DNA from: Taenia hydatigena
Lineage: Eukaryota; Platyhelminthes; Cestoda; Cyclophyllidea; Taeniidae
Length of the DNA stretch: 64,000 nt
Assembly (NCBI GenBank): GCA_036345935.2
Contig: JADWOT020001577.1
Span: 620,001 to 684,000 of the forward strand
Direction: 5' to 3'
Shown here in pieces: positions 34,380 through 47,727 of this stretch (position 1 is the first letter of the stretch; each line of letters starts with the position of its first letter). The notes below the pieces were generated by a model, which saw nothing but the letters and a program-made list of their open reading frames with translations, had not been told where the DNA came from and did not search any database. The position numbers and the translations under genes are program-made.

Positions 34380-35520
34380 TCCTATAATCTTAGCTGCCAT
34401 AAGTCCAAATTTTATTTTTCAATCTGTATAAAAGGACAGTTTAGCATTGTATTTGCCAAAATACAAATGGCTGATGTGCTTATTGACGACAAGAGGAAAC
34501 TTCTAACTGATACCCGAAGTAGGGACACATATTACCTAACAAAATGCTGACTCCAGCAGTGGCCTAAGTATAATTCATGTCTTATTTAGTGGAATTTAAA
34601 AAAAGATGCTTTGTTAAGAATGGTGCGAAAGCCACATACACCAGGAAAGAATTAGTTAGAAAAGAATTTTGCAGCTGCGATGCAGGCAGTAAATGATCCG
34701 TTTGCCAATCACTCTCACTTTCGGCCTATTAACGTGGAGGATTCTATAATGTCCTTTTAGTGCAAGCATTCATTCTAGAGCTGCGACAGGTCAATGTGTA
34801 GGTCATCCAATCCTATGGTGGTTGTGGGGCGATTGTAAGCGCCAATCATAAAGGTAAACTGAATGGACCCGTTGGGATTGGATAGGTGCTTCACAAAAAA
34901 CTCCAAGATGCGTAAGCTGAAGCAAAAACTTTTTGATTTTTGCTACCACAGAGGTTTGAGTGATCGATAAAAGGAGGTATATTGAATGAAACAGTGACAA
35001 GTGAAGACGGCTGCCAAGACGAATAGGGATGTTCTGAATGCAATTCGTTCCTTTGCTTATTATTTCTGCGTCTCATTGTTAAGCCTTGACGTATAGGATG
35101 TTTAGGGAAGCCTTGACGCCAGATCTTTACGTCAACTGCCAAACTCGACACAAGAGCACTAGAATAGATATTAGGAGCCAAAATTTGGAAGCATGGTAGC
35201 TGGAAGAAAAGAATTTTATTAAAGAACACTAATAGCACTGTTTGCTTTATTCTAAATTACAGAAGACATTGCAAAATCGCCTTTATATCTGGATTTCAAA
35301 TAAAAATATTAGTAATGTTAGAGGAATTTCGCTCTCGGCAATGCTAATGAAGTGAGTTATATCATAGGCACATAAATGGTTTCCACTATGTACGACAAGG
35401 CAGCTACACTGACACCACACAATAAAGGGTAGCAATACAATCAGTAGGGAAAAGGTGAAAGAATGGCCTAAAGAGAGATGGTTCTTTCCTCACACTGACG
35501 CACGACTACACTTCACTGAA
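34380..35520 (+). repeat. Dispersed repeat R, copy 2
   Basis: Colinear with 27,480-28,760. It also forms the left part of the older segmental duplication whose second copy begins near 50,600. The landmark near 35,110 aligns with 28,370 and 50,750. Confidence 0.65.
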
Positions 35521-37434
35521 GACTAAATTTCCAAACCGCCATAGTAATTAGCTAATGCAAAAGGAATCCGCTACTTTTGTTGGGATAAAAATGCCTTTTC
35601 ATGCATTTTAACATTTAAACAGGTCGTAAAATTCGTTCCTAACAGTGTCAGGCCGAAAAAAATGTTCATGCAGATCACAGCGAAATTTGTTGCAGCACAC
35701 CATTTGGTTATAACAGATCGAGAATGTTCGTCGGTCTATCCAGAGCAAACTACATACGACGTTTCATACATTGTTTCTTTCGAGATCTTTACAAAATTGA
35801 CTTGTTGAATATGCAGTTGCACCATTAATGGTCAGGTTAGTGCAGATATGCTAGTGTAGTGAGAATGAGCTAGGCCAGAAGACAAAGTGCAGAAAACATG
35901 CGACCGAGAGCTCTGCTTGCCTGTTAGAGCATTAACTCATGCGCCTACAGTCGTGAGGCACTCATTCATCATTCTACACCCTAGATCACAGTCACCAACT
36001 TGATTTTAGGACTTGTCGGTCAGGTTATTGCAAATCTTGTTAATAAGAAAACAAACACATAATGAAAGATTTCATCAGGGGAAAGGACAAGTCTGCGGGA
36101 ATAAAATTCCTGTTTCCTATCGGCTAAGCCTAGCATCTAAATTTTTCCTGGATGCATTGTCACACGTGCTTCTAGTGCTTCGAGGTAGAAGCAACTTCAG
36201 CGCCCAACATTCTGCCACATATGTCGATACAATCCAGAAATTTCCACCTTTTGCCCAAAGTCGCAACACACCACACAGCAGTTGTAATTTCCCTGCTGGT
36301 CTAAGAATACAGGCATGCCCACAGGCACAAGAAACACCCAATTTCAAGGTTCTAGATAATCACTAGTAGTCGCGTTCACGGCTCCCACAGGGAATGCTTT
36401 TTGCCTATCATGGGTTTCAAAATGCGGATCATTTGTTCTTGGAAAGGATTGAGAGCGTCAGATTGGGATACTTGTGGCTGATATTAGGCTGTCTTCAAGG
36501 GATTTCTCAATTCATATTCTGCACTGACAAAGCATCCCACAATAGAAAACTTGATCACCGAATCAATCGCCGTAGGTAACAATGATTGGGCCAAAGAGAC
36601 TGCTAAAAACAGTCCAAAGTTCTTTTATTTGTAGCATCACATTTCCAGATACCAGTAAAACCAAGAGCAACGCTCAGACCCTTACGACTTTCAAGGTCCA
36701 TTATAATGGATTTGTTGAGGCTCAAACCTCCAAAGCAAGAGGAATAGGGGTCGGTTTTTTCAAAAAATTCTGAATCAATATCCCATTAAAGATGGTGGAA
36801 CTAGTGCAAGAATAACTTGACGAAGTATTGAGTTATTAATAAAAAGATATTTCAGAGTTTTCAAAATGTTATGCATCCGCTTTATTGCTTACCAGATTAT
36901 ATAAACCAATCTATTCGGCCTTCAATCTGGGATGCGAATCGCCTGCAAAGTTATGCAGTTGACATATTGAGGTCTCACCACTTTTACATTTTGTTTAAAA
37001 GCTTGCCTGGTTACACGGACTATTCCATCAAAATGGGCTGTCGTTCTAGGTAGATGAATTTCCGTTAGAGCATTAGCAATGCCAATATCCTTCAGACTGC
37101 AGATTATGGAGCATTCTCATTCAGGGCGCTTTGGACCCACGTGGGCTAGCAAACCTTTTCAGCTGCCTCATTATTCTCCTAAAAAGGGCTCCTTTCTACT
37201 CCAATTTACTCTTAAAACAAAGTATGTTTTTCCGTCTCCTTAATAAATGAAAAGGAGTAAATTGAGGATGTGGGATCCGAAGCATCAATCTAATGGGCAG
37301 TAGAATCGACCAACTTAATAAGGGAATACGAAAGAGTTGCCTGCTAAAGCATAGCGTCCGTTGTTCCCACCCATTGTTAGTGCTAAAGAACACCAATCGC
37401 TCACTGTTGACCAATAAGTCGTCGGAAGTGAAAA

Positions 37435-38460
37435 CAATAAAATTCGAAAACGGAGTAAATAAGGTCAGGCCATGCCTCACTGCTCTCGTCATCAGACATC
37501 CTTACGATTATAAAAAACAGCAGGGTGCTTTTCTACTTCTACCCCATCAACAATTAAATAGCTTCAGCACCAGTCAAAAGCAGAATTGTCCAAACCTGCA
37601 TCCCATTGATTGATACGTGTTTTTTCGCAACAATGCCAAAAAAACTTTTTCAGCTTCTTACAGACCCCTATATAGCCAGAATTTTGGAGGCGCCATCTAC
37701 AACCAACACTTTGCATGCTGAATGTGAATCCTACAGGCAGACTCTCGTGAAGGATCCGGCCACTAATCCTTCAATTCAGTTGGCATCCTCATCACCTCCT
37801 TCCACAGATTTTCGCCACACCAGTCAGTGCTGACACTTCGATAGCGCCATAGTCTCCTCGCCGCTCTCTTCATCAGCAGCCTGGTGAAGTTGGTCTGCTG
37901 TTTCTTAGACCAACAAATGCCAATGCCTTCAATCCTACCGATTGAACCTTCGATTTTCCTCACTAGCAGGGCCTTTTAAGACACTCCCAGTGGTGAGGTG
38001 AATGACAACGACAGGTATAATAACAGCACCGCTTTTTCCGCAATCCCTAATTAAGTAGACGATGAGCTCATGGACGTAGAAGCGCAAGCTAAGTGTAAAT
38101 GTCAGGAATGTGGAAGGACACATCACAGCGATTCCTGTCTGCGATCGCATAAACAAAGTCATTCACCTTCTTGGAAACGTCACCTCTGTGACAAGGTGCT
38201 AACGCGCAAATACTTCCTTTAGATTCACAAGCACACGTACACAGGCGAGAAGTCCTTCGTCTCTTTCACCTGCCATCACGCCTTTGCCGATCATTCGAAT
38301 CTGCAAGTGCATTTGCAGACACACATGGAGGTGAAGCACTGTACTATTCAGTCGACACTTTTTGCACGCATGACACCTTGCAGAGTGTCCGGCCTCTGCT
38401 CTTGCTAAAGCCGCCGTTGCGAACGATGACGCCTCAAATTCCATTAAGTGCAGCACATAA
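37435..38460 (+). pseudogene. Snail/Scratch-type zinc-finger pseudogene (duplication copy 1)
   Basis: Homologous to 52,290-53,500. The N-terminal part (37,606-37,833) ends early. Finger 1 is readable near 38,091-38,165 (CQEC then SHKQSH). Finger 2 has lost its first cysteine and has an in-frame stop (38,219-38,221). The linker reads TGEKS. Finger 3 keeps ADHSNLQVHLQTH but has lost its first cysteine. The last finger is lost. It is older and more decayed than the arm copies. Confidence 0.8.
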
Positions 38461-38666
38461 CGCCGGTACTATCAACTCGATCTCATGAGATGAAGTGTTG
38501 GGGAATCAATGGCTCAAAGATTTTGGGTGGAAATTGTTTTGGCTGCTTTTTTAAATGCCCCTTCTATATAGTGAATCTCAGTTAAAAATGCATGCACGTT
38601 TTGCACAATCCTTTTCTATGCTTTTAAGCAAAATGGCTAACAATCGTTCGAGTGTCCACGGCGCAT

Positions 38667-38915
38667 TCACAGGGACGAAATGACATTAGACAAATCCTTT
38701 GAAATGGCAAATGCTACAGCAAATTTTATGCTCATAGAAATACCGTTGGCGCTTTCGCAAGAGAATCGAACGTAGTATTCGGCCTTTGTAATCCGATCGC
38801 TAATGTCTTGCGTCCCCGTAACAGAGGAGAATGTCAACCCAAATCCATTTGAAACCTGCGATAACAGTTTGTTTGGGTCAGATTGAGTTGTAAGCATGTA
38901 ATATGTAGCGGCCAC
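38667..38915 (-). CDS. Candidate exon, unknown protein
   Basis: An open minus-strand frame of 82 codons. The corresponding place in duplication copy 2 (about 54,390-54,520) is alignable in DNA but has stop codons in this frame. The residue composition looks protein-like, but I recognise no family. It could belong with the frame at 40,682-40,885 as exons of one minus-strand gene. No exon junction was proved. Confidence 0.2.
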   Translation of the reverse strand: MAATYYMLTTQSDPNKLLSQVSNGFGLTFSSVTGTQDISDRITKAEYYVRFSCESANGISMSIKFAVAFAISKDLSNVISSL

Positions 38916-40681
38916 TCCGACGGTTGTTGTGCGATCGGATCCAGTTAACGCATTTTACACTTGAGTTATGAATTTCGTATAAAATACTCTAAAGCTTTCA
39001 AAACGATTCTGAGCAAAATGATCCATAATTGTTGTAATTAGTAACCAAACAAAGTTCTCTGTTCAAGAAGTAGTCGCCTTGCAAATGCACATCGCTAACC
39101 AATTCTCCCATGCTTTTTAGTACACTACCCTAAATAAAACCACAAGACCATCATTTCGAGATCCTTTTAAAAATGCATTTAGCCTCCCTTTGTTGCAACC
39201 ACTAACCAGACGTGCGTGTAATCAAACCTTTGAAAACACGTTTGACCATATTTCAAATTGTTTCTTCTTTCACTATGATCAATTCTATTCTGATCCACCC
39301 AAGCTCCACCAAATGAGGACACAGGGGGTTGACATTCCAAACTTTCCTCGAATGTTCATTTTTTCTGTTGGGCAATGGCATCGTTACCATGATTATACAA
39401 CGTCGTGATGATTGCCTCAGGGATCCATTCAAGATGTAGTTTCGCTCTGCTAATATGTCGACTCCTGCTTACTTTTCTATTGCTATACACCTGTGCGACC
39501 ATCCCTGCTGCATTTAAGTAAGCCACTTCATAAATCAGGTGAAAAGCAGTTAGTTTTCAGGGCAAAGTAATTTACCAAAATTAAAAAAAGAACATTGGCG
39601 CTACTGGCCTAATCACTGCATTGAACATCTTCACCTAGCTTGTTGAACTACCGAATTTCGCTGACATTGGGAAGGTTATTTAATAGCTCTAACGCGCAAT
39701 GCGATACGTAAATAAAAAAATAAAGCCTGGTTTACTAAGTCCTGTCACAATACGTGCCTGATTCATCATCTAACCATTGTCAATGCACTCCAAACGAATT
39801 TTCTAGCCGCTGCAGAGAGTATTCGTTCATTTTTCATCTCAGAGAAGAAGGATATTTGATTCTCACAAGTCTCACCACCCCTACCAACTCAAAATAATTT
39901 GTGCATGTGCAGAAATGGTTGCCCTGGCGAACCCGCTGAAGCGTGTGCCCTCTACATTCTTTGTTGGGGCCAACACACACATGGAGGTCGAATCACGTGG
40001 TTTTACTCCTTATCAACCCTCTTAAATAGCATGTTGTCTTTGTGACTACACGAAGCGGTGAAGTCCTAACAGTCACGGTCTTCACTCCTCCGTCCCTATG
40101 CAAGATGTTTATGGATCTGGTCATCGCATCAGTGTGGTTGATACAATCATTTAAATCAAAGAAATTGATAGCCATTGTGCTTTCCTAAAAGCGCTGCACC
40201 AACCCACGGCTCCGTCACCTATCCTTATTACTGCCTAAGCTAATGAATTCTAAACCACATTCTTGCATAGGGTCTTAGAGGCAACACAAGAGAAGAGAGT
40301 GCTTTAGACTAATAGGATAGTGGCAAGCACATGAATTGATACAATCTCAAATATTCTGATTGCGATATTTATTATTGCTACACAAAAACGTGTCAATATT
40401 TGTTCTCATTCCTTTCCCTAAGTTTTCCTACTGAAAAAGATGTTCTAATAAACAAAGATGCCTACATGGAATTATAATCAAGTCATATACTTCTGATACA
40501 AATCGGAGAGTTTTGATTTTCGTGTCTAAGTCCAGTCTGTCAAAAAACTGGGTGGCAGTCGACTTTCTTGCCGAAAAGCCTATTTTCTTTTCTTTGAAGG
40601 TGTTCCAATGCGGAGATACTAAAGGAAAAGCTGGGGTTTAATGTTTTTGTACTGGGTATTAAAGCGCACGGATTCTGCGCA

Positions 40682-40885
40682 TCACATTGTGGGCCAATCA
40701 GAGGAATCAGCCTTGTCCGAAGCGATGGCTAAGGGCATGACGTCAACACCAGTTGCGTCAATCGACGACAGAACTTTAAATGCATTGTAGGATGAAACGA
40801 AATAAATACTTTGACATCCGCCATTGCGCATGCCGGCAATATTTGTTAAGAATTCATTGAGGGTAATACGACTTTCAGCAAGCAA
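40682..40885 (-). CDS. Candidate exon, unknown protein
   Basis: A minus-strand frame of 67 codons. It aligns with duplication copy 2 around 56,270-56,370, including the patterns TGVDV, SS and DWP/NWP before a shared stop. The second copy has an extra in-frame stop in the middle. Retained protein-level similarity hints at a real terminal exon. The family is not recognised and other exons were not established. Confidence 0.25.
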   Translation of the reverse strand: MLAESRITLNEFLTNIAGMRNGGCQSIYFVSSYNAFKVLSSIDATGVDVMPLAIASDKADSSDWPTM

Positions 40886-41599
40886 GTAAATAAGAATTCG
40901 TAGACATCTGATCCAACTTTCTATTTCTTACCGTGACTAGACAAGATGCTGCCAAAAATTTCAAAATTTTCTACTTATCATTGGGATGGCAACAATAATC
41001 ACGTAGACTGAGGTCGGTTAAAAGGTATTCTTGATAACTGCATTTTAAATTTATTTTCTCTACAAGTGGTCAGGTGTGCGCAGAATGGCGGAGTCTTGAT
41101 GTTCAAAGTTTGAAGTTTGATTGCATTTCGAAAATAAAACTAGCCGGGCTCTTACATTGAGTACGTAAATGTGAACCTAGTGGACACAGGTAGGTCAATT
41201 AAGTGCTGCACTTAACTGCGTGCACCGCCTTAACACTGGAGTCTTTTCTTCCTATGGTGTAACTATGCGTGGCTGACTATCAGAACTGAGAGAACCTATT
41301 AATAAGCACAAACTTGTTTAACCCAGCCAAAGAGGTGGACATTCGAATGCAACACCAGATCTAATAAAACGCGAAAACGTTCTAATGCGGGAAAGCTGTT
41401 GGTGTAGATGACCTCACGTAAAAAGTTATGGAGGCAAAAATTCATTGAGACAAACCGATGACCATCAATTTTCACAAAAACCTACAGGAACTTGTTCAAT
41501 AAACACGGTAGTTGGTTAAGCAGGCAAACAACTCGAAATATAAGATTAGCGCCTCCATGCATAAAAAAACGGAGGTGGTAGCTGTTGACCAAATGCGAC

Positions 41600-44500
41600 A
41601 AGACCTAAATAAGTGGGCAGTAATGACTAGGTAAGTAAAGGGGAGAATTGGCTTCATTTGGCACGTAACTATTTTAGAGTCAATCGGAGTTGCACCTACA
41701 TCAATCCACCCTTAAAGTGTTTGGGAAGATTGTTTCAGCATGCAATGCATGAATGCTTGCACCTCACCCATTAAATGCAATGGACAGAGCATCAGGTCTA
41801 TGCCTAATCCTTTTGGTAATGATCTGATACGTTAGGCTCAAGTCGTGCAAAGTATTAAGAGATGACTTCATTCCTTGACAAGCCGCTTGTTGAAACGTAG
41901 ATGGGGAGGCATTAACAAGAATCTTACTTAAGCTGACTATTTGCCTGTGAATTAATGTTGCACGGCCGCGGCGGAGAGCGTTTCCAGGCACAATTATAAC
42001 TTAAAGAAACATGAGTGCTCAAAGTTGATAGTGTGATTCCATTCAATCGTAAGGAAGGATGATAGCACTACAGGATCATTCTGTTTTCAAGCATAACGCA
42101 TAAATCACGTAACACGGGAATGCTTTCAACTGCTATTCCAAGGTAAGGAACACCAGAACTCTCTTTCTCCGAAAGCTACAATAATAGTCTTGTTGCCCGT
42201 ATTTCTTAAGGTTCACCGACTCTTTTTTGAGTTGATGGTCGAATATTCTTAGCTAAGATACATCTCCCTTGTACCTATGACTGGGCTCTGATACTACCTC
42301 CGTACTCACATCTTTTAATGGCTATTAATGCCAAGACAAAGTGTGTAGGTCACATTCATCGGCAGACTTAAGGATGTAGAGACAACCCATGTCAAACCAC
42401 ACATACACGCTCTTCAAAGTCGGCTTAATGCAGTGTCCTCAATAATTTGCAGCTTGATCATGCGAAAGTTTGCCAGTGAAAGAGAAGTAAGTTCCAACAC
42501 TTGAGCACAGAATTGTTACCTGTGTAACAATTGTACCCATTAAAGTGCTAGCTAGTGGATTCTGACAGATGTCAAGAGTGAAGATCAGAAGACGGGTGCC
42601 TGTCCATTTGCCTGCATAAGAAATGGTGTGTTGACCCAATCAGGAACATGAAATTCGATGCAGTGTAATGTGTGTCATTATTGGATCCTGTAGCTTGGAA
42701 AATCTCCACCGCAAACCAATAACAGATTAAATAAAAAATCACATTTTCCAACGGGAACAAGACTTATATTGAGGTAAGGATGAGAATGTTTCCCACCACC
42801 CCGAACTGATTCCACACCAGATACATTCTGGCTGTGGTAGATTGCTTGACGGAAGTGGCTGAGAGGTGGAATCCATGAAACCCAGTCCACGTCAGCCATC
42901 ATAGCACAACCAACCATGTCAGTCAAAGACTTTCTTCGCAACAGAGGATATGAAGTTTCCCTTGGTGAGAGAACTAGGTGTAGGGAGGAGAAATTCTCCT
43001 GGTTATAGCGCGTCCATATTTGGACGTTAGAACACCGGCCCAAAAACGGATTTAGTGAAAGGGAGAACGGGAGTCACTGTAATTCCATGGGATTAGATTT
43101 TGCATCTGTTCACAAATTTTAGGCCCCTTTTTTGCTAGCATGGTAAAGACGTGCTGCAGCAAGCTTTCATTTGGATATATCAAGACTGGTGATACTACTG
43201 ACGTAAACACTGATTTTTAAAAGTTACTTGTGTTAATTAGTAGCATGGAGTAATGTAAAGTAACATATTCATTCGCCAGACACTATTCACACACAGCTTC
43301 GAAGTAAAATTCTTCATAACATTTCAAAGTGCTGGATAGGATTTGCGCAGCTTGGTTAAACAACAACAACTTTACAAAACCTTCTCATTTATTTAATGCA
43401 GCTACACTCGCATTGTAAATAAGTGTTGATGTACTGTTCGTGCTCCCCAAATACATGTGTTTACTTTGTCTTCTAGCTGCTTTGAAACGGACTGGAAAGT
43501 GGATCGTCTTAGTGAGAAGTAGCCACTAAATGAATGGTAAAGAGATTATCGTTTATAGTTTGAGTTATTCTGGCAAGTACAGTTTATTCCCCTAATGAAA
43601 CTTTTATTAACAGCCACTTATGTTTATGAGGTAAAGTCAAAATTTCTCTTTTTCTTTAAAAAAAATAAGTGGTTGGTGAGAGTGCATACAGTATGGTAAG
43701 GTCTATTGCGCTTGAAAACGTGTTGGGGTGGAATTCATTCCAGCAAAATTCGGGATTTCTTTGGCCAAACGAGGACATGGTGAGAATTGTATTAATGGTA
43801 CACGAGGCAAATGTCTCCATGCGCATTCCCTTAAAAACAGTCATTGTGCAGTGGTTTTACACTTTTGAATCGAAAAATAATTGAACAAGGAGGAACGGCT
43901 TTTGTGTATCTTAGTTAAATACGAGTAATACTTGTAAAGGAGACGGTAACGAATGCATCACTAGTCAAAGACGAAAGGAATGGGACTGAAAACGTTTTCC
44001 CCAGACATTAAAATTACTTTATTCTTCTCACTATTATGTTCAACTTAAGATATTTTTTTCGTGCTTTTGAGGCGAAGGAAAGTTGACAAATTCATCCGCC
44101 ACCTGCAGCATGCAAGAGATTTAAGGCAATTCCATTCGCAATTTTTTAATTATTTGTCGCCACAATGCCCTATCCTTATTGTCCCTGCTGGATGGTCAAC
44201 TCGGCACACATTTTTGCGCATTTATTTAAGCAGCCGTGAAATTGTAGTGTTGATCTCTTCCCTGAAGTAGGCAGAAGCCGTAACGCCAAAGTCGAACAGT
44301 ATTATCTAAGTACAGAAGGGAATGGTGGGGTGAGGATACTGCCACTGTTAGGTGGCTATATTACCAAGTGCAAGTACTAAATTCGCTCATGCGGCGATTT
44401 CATCAGACTTGATCTTACTTTTGCCCATTCCGAAGAGTCAATTTTCTTCTCGTTAAAAGATTACCGTTTGCAATCGTTTCTATTTTATTCTACAAGGTGC

Positions 44501-47500
44501 CACCAGCTTTGGATGGCAATGCTTGTGTCGAGGCCTTATTCGTTATTCATGTTGTTGTTTGCTGTTGCTCTTGGTAGGTGAGAAAGTATATGATTTTGTA
44601 TGGACTAAAAAAACGAAGCCAAAGGATGGATAATAATGCCAAATCCACTCTTTTGGACAGATTTCAATTAAAAACTTCATAATCGACGAGACGCTAATCA
44701 AGACGTTGAACAAAGATGCTTGATCGAGTGGGCGGAGCGACGCCCGATTCGAATCCAGCTACGCGATAGTCTCGACTCTATTCTACTGACGCTATTTGCA
44801 AGATCGACGCTCGAAAGGTTTGAATTCGGATGTATTTAAGCCCTATAAACATTTGTAAAAGCAAGAGTTGTAACATTGTTGAAATGAAAGATGTGAATCG
44901 ATGGTCTAAATGAAACCCATGCTCTGCTTACACTGATAGACACCTGCATACCACTTCGCAAAAATAGTTATGAGTTCCTCTCACAGGCGCTTCTGCGTCG
45001 AACTGTTGTAAAGAAACCCCCATGCAACGAATATTCTCCTTTTTGAAAATAAATGTCTTTCACGGCTCAGGGGGGACGCATATCACCCTGAAGTAGTATT
45101 CCTTATTCTAAATTTTAGCTCCTAAAGCGTGTTTCGACTTGAATGCTGACAACACTAGTGATATTGTGTGTGCCTTATCCCCATTTTCTGCGATCTCGCC
45201 CATTCTTCCACGTGAAAGTTGCTAGCATACCCAGTTGACGCGTTACCGTCACGGAAAGTAGACGGTCGCAGATTAAGGCCAAAGAAGTAAAAATGATGTA
45301 GACGGATACGCTAGTGTTGTCAAAACAGGCGGATAATGGTATGAGTATTTCCTGCGCCCATTTTCATTCAATCCCTCCAACTTTGAACGAGTTTCGAGTT
45401 TTAATCTCCATCTAGCACTAAAGTAGCTGCTGAGTTTCACACGTTTATATAAGAGCAAGAGAATTTTGTTACCTTTCACCTTATAATAGAACTTTCAATG
45501 CGCCACTCCTTGCCTGCGCGGATCAGGACATCGTCCAATACTTAAACGATCGCAACTGTCAATTGTGGTGTGAAGCATACGGTCCAGATTCAAATCATCG
45601 GATTCCATTACTTTGTTCTTTCATTAAGGTCAGCATAACAAGTGATTCTATCATATAGCCTATTTCTTCATGACCGTTTTGTGCATTTCCCTTGTTATCG
45701 TCTGAAACGTGTCTTTAACCAATGAACCAAAATGCTTAGTTAGCCTACTTTAGGCTTCCTGCCTTGAGGAGGCTCTATTTTGTACTGCAAAGGGTCGCAT
45801 GCCAAGGTATTAGAGACTCACAGCTTTTGCTAGGGAATTCGATGTTGATATTGCTAGGGACTGGCCTACGGAGAGTTAAGAGGACGTCGACTGCTTTTTT
45901 ATTTGTCGAGGAATAAATCCAAAATGGGTGGTCAAGCGTGTGTGTGCATGCGGGTTTTAGTCAAGACATAGATGGAATCAAAAGGGAGGAGAATACAACT
46001 AGAGAGGAGCACGGAATCAGTGCTTATCTGTATGGTTGTCAATGAGTCGATCAAATCATAATAGAGACACATAAAATGGACACACATTGGTAGCGAGACA
46101 CGACTGGGACCCTCACTCAACGAGGATTAATCACCAACCTGAAATCAGGTGAGACGAAGCCCCTGGAGAGCCTATGTCAAAGCACAAACCATTGTGTGGT
46201 GAAGAGTTTTAAGGAAGAGCAAACATCTGAGTAGGTGTATGATTTGCAAGACCTCTAACTTTTGGCATTCAAAGGCTTGATACAATGCCGGAGCTAACTT
46301 CCGCAACTGTCTCATTAAATGTGTCAATGCGACTCTGGTAATCTCGTAGTTCATTGAGGCGCATTCTAAACGCGACGCAATATATGCTTTATCTGCGATG
46401 AACAAAGTAGTGAGAGCTATTTCTACGCTTAGAATTTGCTCACGGTTTGATGCTTCTAAAGCTGTAAAATAACTTACTCGTGGTTACTACAGCACAGGCT
46501 CGTCTCATGTGTTGTCTCACCACGGATTCTGAGGCGTTGATTATCCCACACCAGATGTTCCACACGCTGGGCATTCGTTCTTGGGAAGGGCTTGTAACTC
46601 TGAAGAGAGATAATTATTGTCAGATATTTGGCCGCCCTTCAACCATTTCGAATAGTTCAAATCTCGCACTAACTGAGCATTGAGTCACTGGATACATACA
46701 TCGTCATGGGTGATAGTGGTTGGAGAGAGCGAGAACGGAGAACAGTACACATTTCACGCGGTTGTAACACTGAGCACTTTTGACTTAAATGCTTTAGCCT
46801 AAATAACTATCGACATTTAGCATAATATTTTATTTTCGTCTTCTGAACGCACGTGTGTGGGTGATACTTGGAAGTGAACAGGTTGGCGTCACCCTCCATT
46901 ACCACTCCTTTTGGATTACGAACCCACTTTTTGTTTACCTGGCATTCATTATGGACAAGTACAATCAGCTAAAAAAGAAAATAATCTAACCTAAAGGGTT
47001 TTCGGCAAGCAGCGAGTATCAAAATGACGATGATAGGGGTGGCTTAGGCAAACATAGTTGACTATCAATAAGGGCACGTTTCTCATAGATATTAGCAATC
47101 ATTTTATATCTAGTATATTGTTACGTGACAAACGGCGAGGACGCTTGATGATCAGCTCGTCTGCTATTGGGAGCGACAAGCCAGACCGCATTAGCGTTCA
47201 ATGTTTGAACCGTATGTGAGGAATAAAGGAATGCACCATCGCGTACTAAGTTGTGCGGCTCCGAATGCTGACAATTTAACGTTCATTATGAAACTCTGAA
47301 CCTTTTACTCAGTATAAGCAAATACTTTTAAGCTGATACCCTAGTGACCCCAAATTACAACTCTGCGGGTAATTATTGGTTCAGAGCACTCAACCAAATT
47401 CGAATACATGCTACACTCTGTTGTTGCGTCAAGTACCTCGTCAAATCTATGAAAAGCACACGAAATGGGCTTTAAATGGATCAACTCTAAATGAGATTTC

Positions 47501-47520
47501 TATCACGATGCTGCAATCAA
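41600..47520. other. Unassigned single-copy region
   Basis: Minus-strand frames at 41,764-41,991, 42,439-42,639 and 42,678-43,043 could be exons of the same unknown gene as 40,682-40,885, but show no motif. A 19-base phrase TGAACAAGGAGGAACGGC at 43,883 recurs near 61,983. No RNA gene is supported. Confidence 0.35.
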
Positions 47521-47526
47521 TAAGGT

Positions 47527-47727
47527 TTCTCGACGAGCAGAGTGTTCAACGCCTTGATTTCCGTTTCACTGCCTGGGTGCTCCAACATCTCAACTAATCG
47601 CCTGTGCCACTTGCTTATTATTCACTTAAAGGCTCATGAAAAATTAGCGCCCGGTTTCGCACAAACGGGTGCCCAAGTCCTATGTTGTTACAACATCGTG
47701 GACCTAACGGCCATGTATAATGTGTAA
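47527..47727 (+). CDS. Possible leucine-rich-repeat-like exon
   Basis: A plus-strand frame contains LISVSLPGCSNISTNRLCHLL, which follows the cysteine-type leucine-rich-repeat spacing found in F-box/LRR proteins such as Skp2. A weak acceptor (GACGAGCAG) lies just upstream and the frame ends at TAA (47,725-47,727). Only one repeat is visible, so chance is a serious alternative. It is on the same strand as the F-box exon at 29.8 kb but 17 kb away. Confidence 0.2.
   Translation, partial: FSTSRVFNALISVSLPGCSNISTNRLCHLLIIHLKAHEKLAPGFAQTGAQVLCCYNIVDLTAMYNV

Larger units (their letters stand above)
34700..41600 (+). repeat. Segmental duplication, copy 1
   Basis: Colinear diverged matches to the second copy occur at 35.1/50.75, 36.45/51.68, 37.44/52.30, 38.1/53.2, 39.40/55.21, 40.75/56.30 and 41.5/57.2 kb. 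The order and orientation are the same. The local offset drifts between 14.8 and 15.8 kb because of indels. It contains a dead zinc-finger copy. Borders are approximate. Confidence 0.7.

Noticed and set aside
44700..44790. Possible tRNA from a CGATTCGAATCC B-box-like string
   Set aside because: No matching A box, acceptor stem or anticodon arm could be folded around it.
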